The notes under the pieces are model-generated. The model saw only the letters and a list, made by a program, of their open reading frames with translations. It searched no databases and was not told the DNA's origin. DNA of 64,000 bases from Bolinopsis microptera (taxonomy: Eukaryota > Ctenophora > Tentaculata > Lobata > Bolinopsidae), in NCBI RefSeq assembly GCF_026151205.1, contig NC_087080.1, positions 16,653,337 to 16,717,336 of the forward strand, in the 5' to 3' direction. Position numbers and translations under genes: made by a program. Numbering within the stretch: the first letter of the stretch is position 1; each line of letters starts with the position of its first letter. Of the stretch, positions 55,113 through 64,000 are shown one piece after another.

Positions 55113-56089
55113 GGGGGGGGGGGGGGTTCACCCTGATTTTTTTTGTGAAACTTGGTTTCGAGATAGCAGTTGACCAACAAACTAGGACCTGTGATCGAAC
55201 TTTTGAGGGGGTCCCGGACCCCAACCGCCAAACGGTGCCCGCGGGGCAGCCACGCCCATATTTGGTCCAAATTAGGCTCAATTTAGCCAAATATCCAGAA
55301 CATGCCCAAAACCCAGATTTTAGGTGCTCTACTTGTAGCTAGTGGTCTCCTGAACTCGTATATGAATTTTCATCAAGATTGGAAAAAAGATGACTGAGTT
55401 ATGAGCCAAAAACCATATGGCCATATTTGGGCATACGCAACAAATTTGATCGATTTTGGCCCATAAATTGGTCAAATATCAATATTTTTGAATGAAACCA
55501 ACTTTATATGGAAGGTAAGCCTATACTACACATTCTCTATGATTATCAGCTCAGTATCTAACTAACTGTGGATTCTGTGTTTAAATAATCGCAAAAAATG
55601 AACAAAACCGCCAGTGGCGTAACGAAGGGCCCTGCTGACCCCGCTGTGCAGGGGGGCGCCGTCTTAGGGGGGCGCCAAATCGTCGTTTGAATGTGGGACA
55701 ATTTCGAAAACTTAACTAAAGTACTAGCAAAACTGCGCGTTTTGCTCTAGATACACACTTTTTTAGAGATTTTTACCGGCGTATCTTCTAAAATCACCTA
55801 ATTTGTTCAATTTTAGGGAGGCGCACCAAAAGGGGAGGGGGCGCCAACAGGGGGGCGCCTTTTCGGCAGGGGGGCGCCAACAGGCAACGTTACGCCACTG
55901 AAAACCGCCCATATCTCAGTTCGCGATATTTGCAAAACTGATTTCGTTCAAAACAATAGAACTCAATAGGGTTTCAATATTTTTACATGACATTTTCAGA
56001 ATCAACGTAGAATCGCATTTCGACCTTAAGTTTTGTATTGGAATTTTAAAGGCCTAACTCAAAATGTTAGGCCCGGTGAACCCACCCCC
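55113..56089. mobile_element. Possible G-tract-terminated element
   Basis: The left G-run then GGTTCACCCTG and right CGGTGAACCCACCCCC form short inverted ends. No target duplication is clear. The interior repeats CATATTTGG and CCAAATATGG motifs and is interrupted by the hAT MITE 55613-55900. Confidence 0.4.
55613..55900. mobile_element. hAT MITE, copy 2
   Basis: 288 bp, nearly identical to copy 1, with its own perfect 8-bp duplication AAAACCGC (55605-55612, 55901-55908). The near identity indicates recent activity. Confidence 0.95.
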
Positions 56090-56254
56090 TTAAAGGAAAA
56101 TAAATCTATAGCAATAATAAGTCAAATATTCATTAAAGCGTATTTTCATTCTCATTATCGCTAATGTCCCCTCCATTATCATTATTGATATCCCCCTGCT
56201 GCTGACCTTCAAATTCGAAGTTGTATTGTTGTCTTAATAAGACTTTGTCCGCTA

Positions 56255-56866
56255 ATGGTCATTGGTAACCAATCAAATCAACGGCCATACACGAAAGAAG
56301 CCACAGTGAACATCACTGTTGAAGACACGCCAGTGCAGCAAGTTAGTGACTTTACGTACTTAGGTACAATTATTTCCAGCGACGGTACTATCGACCGTGA
56401 GCTGTCAGCTAGGATTCAGAAAGCTTCCGGAGCCTTCAATCAACTGAGTAATATATGGAAAAACCGCAACATCCAGTCTTATACAAAGATCAGGATTTAT
56501 AAGGCAGCGGTTTTGACAATATTGTTATATGGTAGTGAGGTTTGGAACACAACCAAAAAGCAGCTACATCGCTTTGAGGTGTTCCATCAGCGTTTCTTGA
56601 GGAGAATACTTAGGATAAGATGGCTCGATCGGGTTAGAAACACTGAAGTGCTGGAGCGTGCAAAGATAAATCCAGTAGAGACGTACATAGGAGCAAACCG
56701 CCTGCGTTGGTTTGGCCATGTCACCAGAATGCCAGACACTAGGCTTCCTAAGTACCTGCTTAACTGGACCCCTGCCCATGGGAGAAGATCTAGGGGTCGT
56801 CCAAGAAAGAACTGGAGGAAATGTTTGCTGGATGATGTGCATCGTTTACAGGAAATACTGACATAG
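56255..56866 (+). pseudogene. LINE reverse-transcriptase C-terminal fragment
   Basis: A frame of about 203 codons: VSDFTYLGTIISSDG, LSARIQKASGAFNQL, LLYGSEVWN, FLRRILRIRW, LRWFGHVTRM, GRRSRGRPRKNW. This is the RT thumb/C-terminal region of a non-LTR element (YLGxxIxxDG, LLYGxExW, RWFGHVxRM, RGRPxxxW). The polymerase palm and endonuclease are missing. It is a different lineage from 42322-42878. Confidence 0.9.
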
Positions 56867-57429
56867 ACCTAGAAGGAGCGAGCGAGATGGCTAGTGACCG
56901 CAAACTTTGGAGGGAGATGATACGTCACAAACGGGAGTTCATTGGTGCAGGCCACTCGAATGATTGAGGAGACCTAATCAAGTACAAGTACCGCTAATGG
57001 GGCTACTGCTCTGAAGGTCAGCCGGAGCTTGATTTCCTGCCCACCGCTTGGTATTGGGGAACGTCTTGGCTTTGCATCTTCAACTGCTCCAGTAATCAAT
57101 CCACCGTGGACCATGAAATAGTGGCACAGTTTACTCACTTCATGGGCAAGAAAAGTGAGAATCATGGTTCACCCTGAAATCTGATTTCTATAACCAAATT
57201 GTGATTTTTATAACGAAATTATGGTAGCAACCGCCAATAAAGTTACAGCCCTCCATCCACTAGCACATATGAGACTTCAGGTAAAATATGATGATCACCT
57301 CCTTGGAACCCCATAATCTGAGTCGGCGGGTTTTTTTATGACTGGTAAAATTTTTGACCGGGAAAAATATGGCGGAATCTTCCAAAACCCACCACTTTAT
57401 CCCGGTTATAATAATCCCGAGTAAGGTAG

Positions 57430-58787
57430 TTATTTAGAATAACATCAACAATCAAGTAGCAGGATTGAAACAGTTCATACCTTAGGAGGTCTACAGGAAT
57501 CATCGTCATCATGTCTTATCAACATCTTCCCTATTCTTATTGAGCGACAGCATTCCCTTAACGATTTCTCCATTGCTTCTCCTGAAACGAACGTATCCGA
57601 TCGTGATTTGGTAGTTGGCTGGGGTAAAGTTTGTCAAATTAAATGATTACTGTAAACTTCCGGTACTAAGATCAGTTACGTGGCGAACAAGTGGTCGCGC
57701 GCAACCGCGCGCGTTTCCAATAAATTACGATTTGCACTTGGTATACAAAACTGTCGTTCGGATTTCGCGCCCTATCGGAGTGAAACCATATTGTGTTAAG
57801 GACCATGATGACGATGTTTTGTTACCGTAAAGTTTCGGCTTTTATCAGAAATGTAAAGTTTTTACTAATTACTTGAATGGGATTGCAAGGAATTTTACTT
57901 GATTGAGATTCAGGGATTGCAGGGTGAAGGAAGCTAATTAAACCTATTTTCGATACAAACGACGTCAAAAATTTTACGACCTAAAGCGACGATGGGGAGG
58001 TTTAAAAATGCCCCTAAACTAAAGGACAATAAGAAGAAACCTCCTATTATTTAATACAATATTAAAAGAAGATATACTTTAGAGCTAATTTTATAACAAA
58101 GGAGTAACATTGAAAGGATTAGTTCGCTTATTTTATATTACTTACCACTTCTAACTAGACTAACTCCACAGTTTCCTTTATTAAATGCCTTTCCTTCATA
58201 CGGCACACCTGTGGGATATTCTGAATATCATCTCTATACCAAAGCTATGTAAGGTATATGGGTAGCCTCTTGTTCTGAATTACAAACACTCTTATTATAG
58301 CGGAATATTGAACATGTAACTGATGATATACAAATATAGGGTATAATGAAGGATGATAACCTTTAGGAGTTATCACTGTCTTGTCGTGGGTAGGTAAGAA
58401 ATTGAGGGCTTCTTCAATCACAAGTCTTATCTGGGAATTAGGAGGTAGTAATACAGTAGGTACTACTACTACAAAAGAGTACTACATGTAGTAGTAGAAT
58501 GTTACAGTTAAATACAATATCACACATTTAACACATGTAAAGACACCACTGTTAAATACGAACCAGTCTGTCCGCGTTAAAGACAAAGTCTCCGTGACAA
58601 GTCGTAGCGTTCCTCAAGATAGTCCTTAGCCAGGATATCTGATTGTTGGATTTTAGAACGTGTAATCTAGAAAATTCGTCGTCTGTTGCTGCCCCAGAGT
58701 ATTTGGTAATAGGGAGTATAAAGTTATCAGGAGGCGTCCCAGCCATCATGCAGACCGACATAACTAGTGTGGGGGGGTATAGTATAG
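57430..58787. other. Non-coding interval
   Basis: No supported gene. Short frames (57615-57830 plus, 58552-58800 minus) lack family features. Confidence 0.5.
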
Positions 58788-58790
58788 TAC

Positions 58791-59563
58791 GTGTAGTCAC
58801 GTGTAGTCACGTGTAGTCACGTGTAGTCACGTGTTGTCACGTTTTGTCACGTGTTGTCACGTGTTGTCACGTGTAGTCACGTGTTGTCACGTGTTGTCAC
58901 GTGTTGTCACGTGTAGTCACGTGTTGTCACGTGTAGTCACGTGTTGTCACGTTTTGTCACGTTTTGTCGCGTTTTGTCGCGTGTTGTCGCGTGTTGTCGC
59001 GTGTTGTCGCGTGTTGTCACGTGTAGTCACGTGTTGTCCCGTGTTGTCACGTGTAGTCACGTGTTGTCACGTGTAGTCACGTGTTGTCACGTTTTGTCAC
59101 GTGTTGTCACGTGTTGTCACGTGTTGTCACGTGTAGTCACGTGTAGTCACGTGTTGTCACGTTTTGTCACGTGTTGTCACGTTTTGTCGCGTGTTGTCGC
59201 GTGTTGTCGCGTGTTGTCGCGTGTTGTCACGTGTAGTCACGTGTTGTCACGTGTAGTCACGTGTTGTCACGTGTTGTCACGTGTTGTCACGTGTAGTCAC
59301 GTGTTGTCACGTGTTGTCACGTGTTGTCACGTTTTGTCGCGTGTTGTCGCGTGTTGTCACGTGTTGTCACGTGTAGTCACGTGTTGTCACGTGTTGTCAC
59401 GTGTTGTCCCGTGTAGTCACGTGTTGTCACGTGTTGTCACGTGTTGTCACGTGTAGTCACGTGTTGTCACGTGTTGTCCCGTGTTGTCACGTGTTGTCAC
59501 GTGTTGTCACGTGTAGTCACGTGTAGTCACGTGTTGTCACGTGTTGTCACGTGTTGTCACGTT
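58791..59563. repeat. 10-bp satellite of E-box units (TCACGTGTTG)
   Basis: About 77 copies of TCACGTGT(T/A)G with sporadic variants (CGCGTG, CACGTTTTG, CCCGTG). Most units carry the palindromic E-box CACGTG. The long cysteine/valine/serine frames read through it are artefacts of a 10-bp period. Confidence 0.97.
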
Positions 59564-59968
59564 ATTCTGTCAGAACAAGACTGTCTCGTCGTTAGTAAAT
59601 TATAATCAATCAGTGTGCACTTCAGACAACGTTACTGGCCATTTTAACTGACAAATTGACTGCTTGGGATTGTTTTGATTAAATTGAACCTTTGCTTCCT
59701 TAAAATAAGTAAAACTCAATCATAACAAAAATCAAAGACCGAATATCCTATGTAACAAACACAACTAGTTAATAAAAACACCAGGACTCGCATGTTTGAA
59801 ATGATATAATTATCCAAAATAAAGGAAAATCCAAAATAAAATATGCAAATTGTAGGATGGAAAATTCATATGTAAACAAGCGGTATATTATATCCATGAA
59901 ATATGAATGAGCATATTCATAAAACATTTCAGCCACATTCATTACCACATTTATGGCAAAGACTAAGT

Positions 59969-61847
59969 CTATTCAGTCTTCTTGATTGCGTCAGCTTTAG
60001 GTGCATCCTTGTGGTAGAGGAATACGAAGCTGAAGATGAAGAGGCCACCCATCATAGAGAATGCGCTGGCGTAGTAAGGGTACGCGGAGGGGATGAAGCG
60101 CTCGTACTCAGTGTGATGGAATGGGCGCACTGATACCTGTTAGTTATTAGTTTTATTTAATGTTTTTTCAATATTCAAAGGCTATTTACAAATTTTAAAA
60201 AATGTAAAATAACTACATGTAGTTATAACTCTATTCTGCCATCTGCAATGAGTCAAACTTTTAAAGAACCCTGCAATGATATATTTAAAACAGGTAATCA
60301 GTATAAATATATGAGTTACCTGGGTGGTACTGTAAAGATGAGTAAATCCTATCCTGTCATAGTCCACCTTGAACTGATACACTCCGTACACATCAGGTAC
60401 TTTAAATTCAACCTGGAATATTATTAATTTAAAGTAGTTGCTACTCTGTAATTCTTACATTTATAAACATTTGAATTTTAAACGTCCGTTAAATGTTCTA
60501 GTCGCGGTAACGTCATGACAGATCAATAAAATATTCAACTGAAGACTCTTACCTTGAAAACTCCCTCAGCATCTGGCACAAGGAAAGTTCTGACAAAAGG
60601 ATCGATTCTCTGAAAGTCAAGCTGAACATCGGAACCCTTGAAAGCCTCCCAGTTGCCATTCCTCATCTCCTCGATAAGAATGGAGTACTCTACTTCATCC
60701 GTAATCCTGTAAGCTGCATCAGACGGTGCTTCTCCAATCTACAAAACAGGGACATATTAGTTGACATATTAGCATTTAGCACATATTAGTTAACATATTA
60801 GCATTTATCACATGACAAGTCCTTATCATCAAGGTGATAGTTCTACTCCCAATAGGGGGTCGTTTACATATTACACTAGCGTAATCGTTTAGAAACTCCC
60901 CCCTCCCCCTCAGTGATTTTCTTTCAAATCGAATATCTTTCCGTGTCTTTTATTAATGATTAAAATTAATTTCCATCAAATCAAAGTTAAGTACACTTTA
61001 CCTTGTTGTGCTTGACATTGCTGAATCTGAGATCACCGTTCCGTCTGAGGGCCCAATCAACAACATTTGAGGCAAACTCCTGGTTCCCAGCAGCCTCTAC
61101 CCCTCCTTCAGCTCCCTGAGCCTTTACATCAGCATTGTAAAACTTATCACTAAGCATGTCGTGAGAGCCAAATATGACAATCCTAGCATTGTTGCGTGCC
61201 TGCATGCCTGCAACCAATAGAAGACTAGATCCAATAGCAAGGGGGTACTCCAGAATGTCCTGGTTAGCAGCGTGAGAGTATGCAGTAGGAGACGCTCTCA
61301 GAATATCAATCACTAGGAGGTTGTCTGAGTCCGCTGCCATGCCAACACCTTTAAATAGAACTGGTTTTGGGGATTCTCCAACAATAACAGAAGTGGAGAT
61401 GAAACTGTCAGCAACAATGAGGTCGTGATCACCAACATCAGACACATCGTAGTTCATGTGGTCTATAACAGAGGTTCCTTCATCATCTATCTCAATGCCA
61501 ACTTCTGCTGCAATTTCCTTGATTGGGTCACCGATATCAGAGCTAGCACTCATCACTATGTTACCTCCGTCATCCAGGAAAGTGAGGAAATCGTTGGCAG
61601 CCACACCATTACCAAAACTAGCAACAGAGGGAGCCAAAATAACAATATTATTGTAGAGAGACTCTCCGTACTTCTTAATGGTCAAGGAACTGTCAGTAGC
61701 ATATTTGTACACAATGTCTGCGTCTTTAGTTCCCAAATCAGCAAGGAATGAGGAATGTGATTCTTTTGTCAGGACATTTTCAAGAATGACTAGAGTTCTG
61801 CAAGATGCAACTGCCAGCAGTAGTGCTATGACGATTGCTTTCTCCAT
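59969..61847 (-). CDS. DDOST: Oligosaccharyltransferase 48 kDa subunit (DDOST/OST48), complete
   Basis: Four exons in minus order: 61847-61002 (ATG), 60738-60553, 60412-60320, 60136-59969 (TAG), all phase 0, giving 430 residues (vertebrate protein about 440-456). The N-terminus [16 protein letters not shown] is a signal peptide. [46 protein letters not shown] and [20 protein letters not shown] are OST48 blocks. One membrane span ([16 protein letters not shown]) is followed by a short cytosolic tail ending KKTE, a dilysine KKXX ER-retrieval signal. DDOST is a structural subunit of the oligosaccharyltransferase that transfers glycan to Asn in the ER. The adjacent GTG before the ATG is not used. 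Intron 1 contains a MITE end. Confidence 0.96.
60854..60905. mobile_element. Solo MITE end in DDOST intron 1
   Basis: GGGGGTCGTTTACATATTAC followed by ACACTAGCGTAATCG and a C-rich run, matching the left half of the 1654-1838 MITE. The right end is absent. Confidence 0.7.
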
Positions 61848-62603
61848 CACTGAGCCTAAGGTGAAATTTCAGCATTTGTATTAATATATATTATATTAAT
61901 TAAGTAAGTGTGAATTTTATAAATCAGTGGATTTGAAAAAATTTTCAAGTATTGAAGATATACATATTTACTGTTACTGTATAACATGCTTGCAGGTATA
62001 ATTAGATGCAACACTGAGGTCGGTAACAACTGTTGACTAGACAGTTGCAGTTGCAGAATTGGACACAAGAAAACTAAGCTATAAATGAATACAATGATAA
62101 TTTCTAATAACCAATCAGAATTTAATCGCAAGTTTTTAAAAACAGTGTATGTATACTGAGTCTCACATTAAAATCTGACATTTAAAGTTGTCATTTTGAA
62201 AATGCAGCAAATTTAGAAGCACCCAGTGTATAACACTGATTCTAAAACCACAGCAGTTTGGTATAATTTCAAAAGATCTGTTGCCACTTTTATAGTCAAA
62301 TAATTTACACCAACAAAAATGTTTTATCTGGGGCTGTAACTGTTCCAGGATTTATGCTCCATTAATCCTCTGGTTTTTAGAAAAGCTGTTTCTAAAATGT
62401 TCACTCTTCTCAATCATTGAAACATCAGGGATCCAGTGTTTTAATTTATCAAACATGGTATGTACACAATACCATGAAGAACAATCAAATGTTCCCTCTC
62501 ACATTCAATAACCTGCTGCACTGTTAACCTTGGTTAGTGAGCTAGGCCTGATACGCCACACCTTGTAACTGGTGCTTAAACTACTTCAGGAATGATAATA
62601 CAT
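61848..62603. other. Spacer between DDOST and the GKAP-family gene
   Basis: It contains the DDOST promoter side and the 3' flank of the minus-strand gene at 62604. No coding exon seen. Confidence 0.5.
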
Positions 62604-63984
62604 TTACACTCCAAGGTTTTCAAATGTTGTTTTCAAAGGCATATGGTCAACTCCACTTTCAGAACGTTTTAACACGGCACTGTCTGAGAACAGTCCGTCT
62701 CGCTTGTTGTTTAGAGCCTGAGGGGACTTGAGGGTGACGGATGAGTCAGGATAAGAACGTTATTTTTTTCGAGATTAAAACATATTGATATCATAAATTG
62801 GCAAAGAACGGGGACCGAAGAATCTATAGCAAATAGTCAATTTAAAACATGCTATGTTCGAAAAAATGTATTGATTAAAACCAAGTGTACCTTTTCTCGG
62901 TCAAGTTTTTGTTTCTTCAGAGTGTCCTCCTTTTCCACTGCTCGTCTGCTACTCCGTCGCTTCTTGGGTGTGAACCGGTCGAAAACATACTCTGGATCCG
63001 CGAGGACTGCTGACCTGGTAGAGTTGAGTGTATATACCGCAATTTACACAATTTATACACCGCTACAACACGGTCAAATGTATACATCCTTTTAGAAGAG
63101 ATGCGTGTTATATAACTTGCTCCAGTCAGCGGCTATTCAGTTAGTCGGATTGAAGGTGTGGTATCTGTCGACGGGACAGCTTGCCGATAAAAAGGCTGGC
63201 CCCCGGAAACTTGAGTCAGTGTCCATTATACATGCAGTGACATCACGCACGACCATGGGAAATCAACCAATAGGCGTCTAGCGTTGGTTCACCTCAGAAG
63301 ACGTTTCCCTGAATTTTGTAGTGGATTTTGTAGTGGATTTTGCGCGCCGAACGTACGTTACAATATTTATCATTGTAGAATCTACGACGCTAGAAGTCAA
63401 AAGTCTCAATAAACTGCTCGTATTTATACTTTTATAGACACTGAGATATAGAAATCTAAGTAACACATCCAACCCCATTCAGGCCGCCCATCCAAAATAG
63501 CTTGAAATCTGTGACAAATCCCTAAAATCCAGAGTAAGAATCTTTACCCCTAGGCCCAGAAGGGGATTTGTGTTGCTGAGTATTTGAAACATGTTTTGGT
63601 GGTTAAATAGGTAGTACATATCCCAAACAAAGACCAAGTTTTAAGCTCTTGAACCACTCAAGCCACTCCCAGAGGCCATGCCAATCCCAAAATTACTGAA
63701 ATCCAGGATCTATTCAGAAACAATCAGAAATTTGAATAAAAGAACTATCAAATCATGAGACTCAAAAACACTACACGAATCCACCAGATTGAAGTAGAAC
63801 TTCAATCCTAGAAACTGTACCTGAAGTAGGACCATCTCCCAGAAGCCAGTCAGATCTGAAACTTTGGTAGGAGGTGTGTAAGTAGGACTGAGGGCGTCGT
63901 CTATCATACGCTGATACTGCTTTCTCAGCTTACTCGTCACCAACAGATGCGCTTTTCCGCTGAATGCTTCCATAACACCCCTCG
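62604..63984 (-). CDS. GKAP/DLGAP-family protein, 3' part
   Basis: Exons in minus order: 63984-63821, 63014-62891 and 62717-62604 (TAA). The first reads GVMEAFSGKAHLLVTSKLRK, RMIDDAL and SDLTGFWEMVLLQ. This matches the GKAP domain of DLGAP/HURP proteins (GKxxLLxxxKxxQF, DLxGFWDMVxxQ). The later exons read DPEYVFDRFTPKKRRSSRRA and end TTFENLGV, joining in phase 0. The link from 63821 (phase 0) to 63014 (needs phase 2) implies a missing exon that should carry the VxDVxxKF part; I did not find it in 63015-63820. DLGAP1-4 are synaptic scaffolds and DLGAP5/HURP binds spindle microtubules; which applies is unknown. More exons lie past the window edge. It is possible that the last two exons belong to another gene. 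Confidence 0.6.
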
Positions 63985-64000
63985 CTAAAAAAATAAGGGT

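Larger units (their letters stand above)
54888..57429. mobile_element. Composite element with CCTTACTCGGGA inverted ends
   Basis: The left TACCTTACTCGGGA and right TCCCGAGTAAGGTA are inverted, bounded by TA. Just inside each end is the same block in direct orientation (GACCGGGAAAAATATGGCGG-type, about 54945 and 57355). Two related MITEs could therefore also explain the pair. Nested inside are the G-tract element 55113-56089, the hAT MITE 55613-55900 and a LINE fragment. Confidence 0.6.

Noticed and set aside
58831-59456. Long overlapping open frames (Cys/Val/Ser-rich) on the plus strand
   Set aside because: They are translations of the 10-bp E-box satellite, whose 30-base period keeps frames open. 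No start context and no family.

Overview
The window is nuclear DNA of a multicellular animal. Coding sequence lies in multi-exon genes with GT-AG introns, and the recognisable proteins are animal ones: HINFP, FoxQ2, YJU2B/CCDC130, EFCAB11, GCN2, an SLC22 transporter, DDOST and a GKAP-family protein. The sequence is AT-rich, full of minisatellites and homopolymer G/C tracts, and carries LINE remnants and several families of small inverted-repeat transposons. This suits a non-bilaterian invertebrate such as a cnidarian, but the sequence alone does not settle the phylum.

Layout. 1-1250: 3' part of a choloylglycine-hydrolase-like (Ntn hydrolase) gene. 1654-4553: a MITE, one orphan minus-strand terminal exon and a 2 kb TTAA-flanked element. 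4829-7086: 3' part of a YJU2B/CCDC130 splicing-factor gene. 7558-15396: complete HINFP zinc-finger gene with six exons, whose introns are dominated by tandem repeats, including about 3.1 kb of TAAC tetramers and a 25-bp minisatellite interrupted by a foldback transposon. 16100-16528: EFCAB11. 17238-21420: GCN2 (EIF2AK4), intronless in its coding region, broken by a one-base frameshift and lacking the usual C-terminal domain. 22765-23790: an unrecognised gene (three exons seen). 24725-25675: an isolated LINE ORF1-like gene. 25676-31119: gene-poor. 31120-33653 (minus): FoxQ2, with a 31-bp minisatellite directly upstream of its ATG. 34362-51663: a gene desert of about 17 kb with LINE fragments, tandem arrays, hairpins and one promoter-like cluster. 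51664-53679: SLC22-type transporter. 54235-57429: nested transposons and a LINE reverse-transcriptase fragment. 58791-59563: a 10-bp satellite that repeats the CACGTG E-box about 77 times. 59969-61847 (minus): complete DDOST/OST48. 62604-63984 (minus): 3' part of a GKAP/DLGAP-family gene that runs off the window.

The most striking pattern is that tandem arrays repeatedly sit on splice signals. One array repeats a 5' splice site (5290-5846). Two have the real 3' splice site in their last copy (the 25-bp array ending at 13226 and the roughly 31-bp array ending at 13737). One fills an intron with the branch-point consensus CTAAC (7628-10753). Others end against or just before an acceptor (4945-5010, 10862-11075, 17092-17220, 33661-34361). 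Whether this is a mutational bias at exon borders or something that affects splicing cannot be decided here, but it is testable with RNA data.

The genes are ordinary housekeeping or regulatory genes with no sign of a shared pathway. GCN2 (translation control), DDOST (N-glycosylation), YJU2B (splicing) and HINFP/FoxQ2 (transcription) are neighbours by position only.
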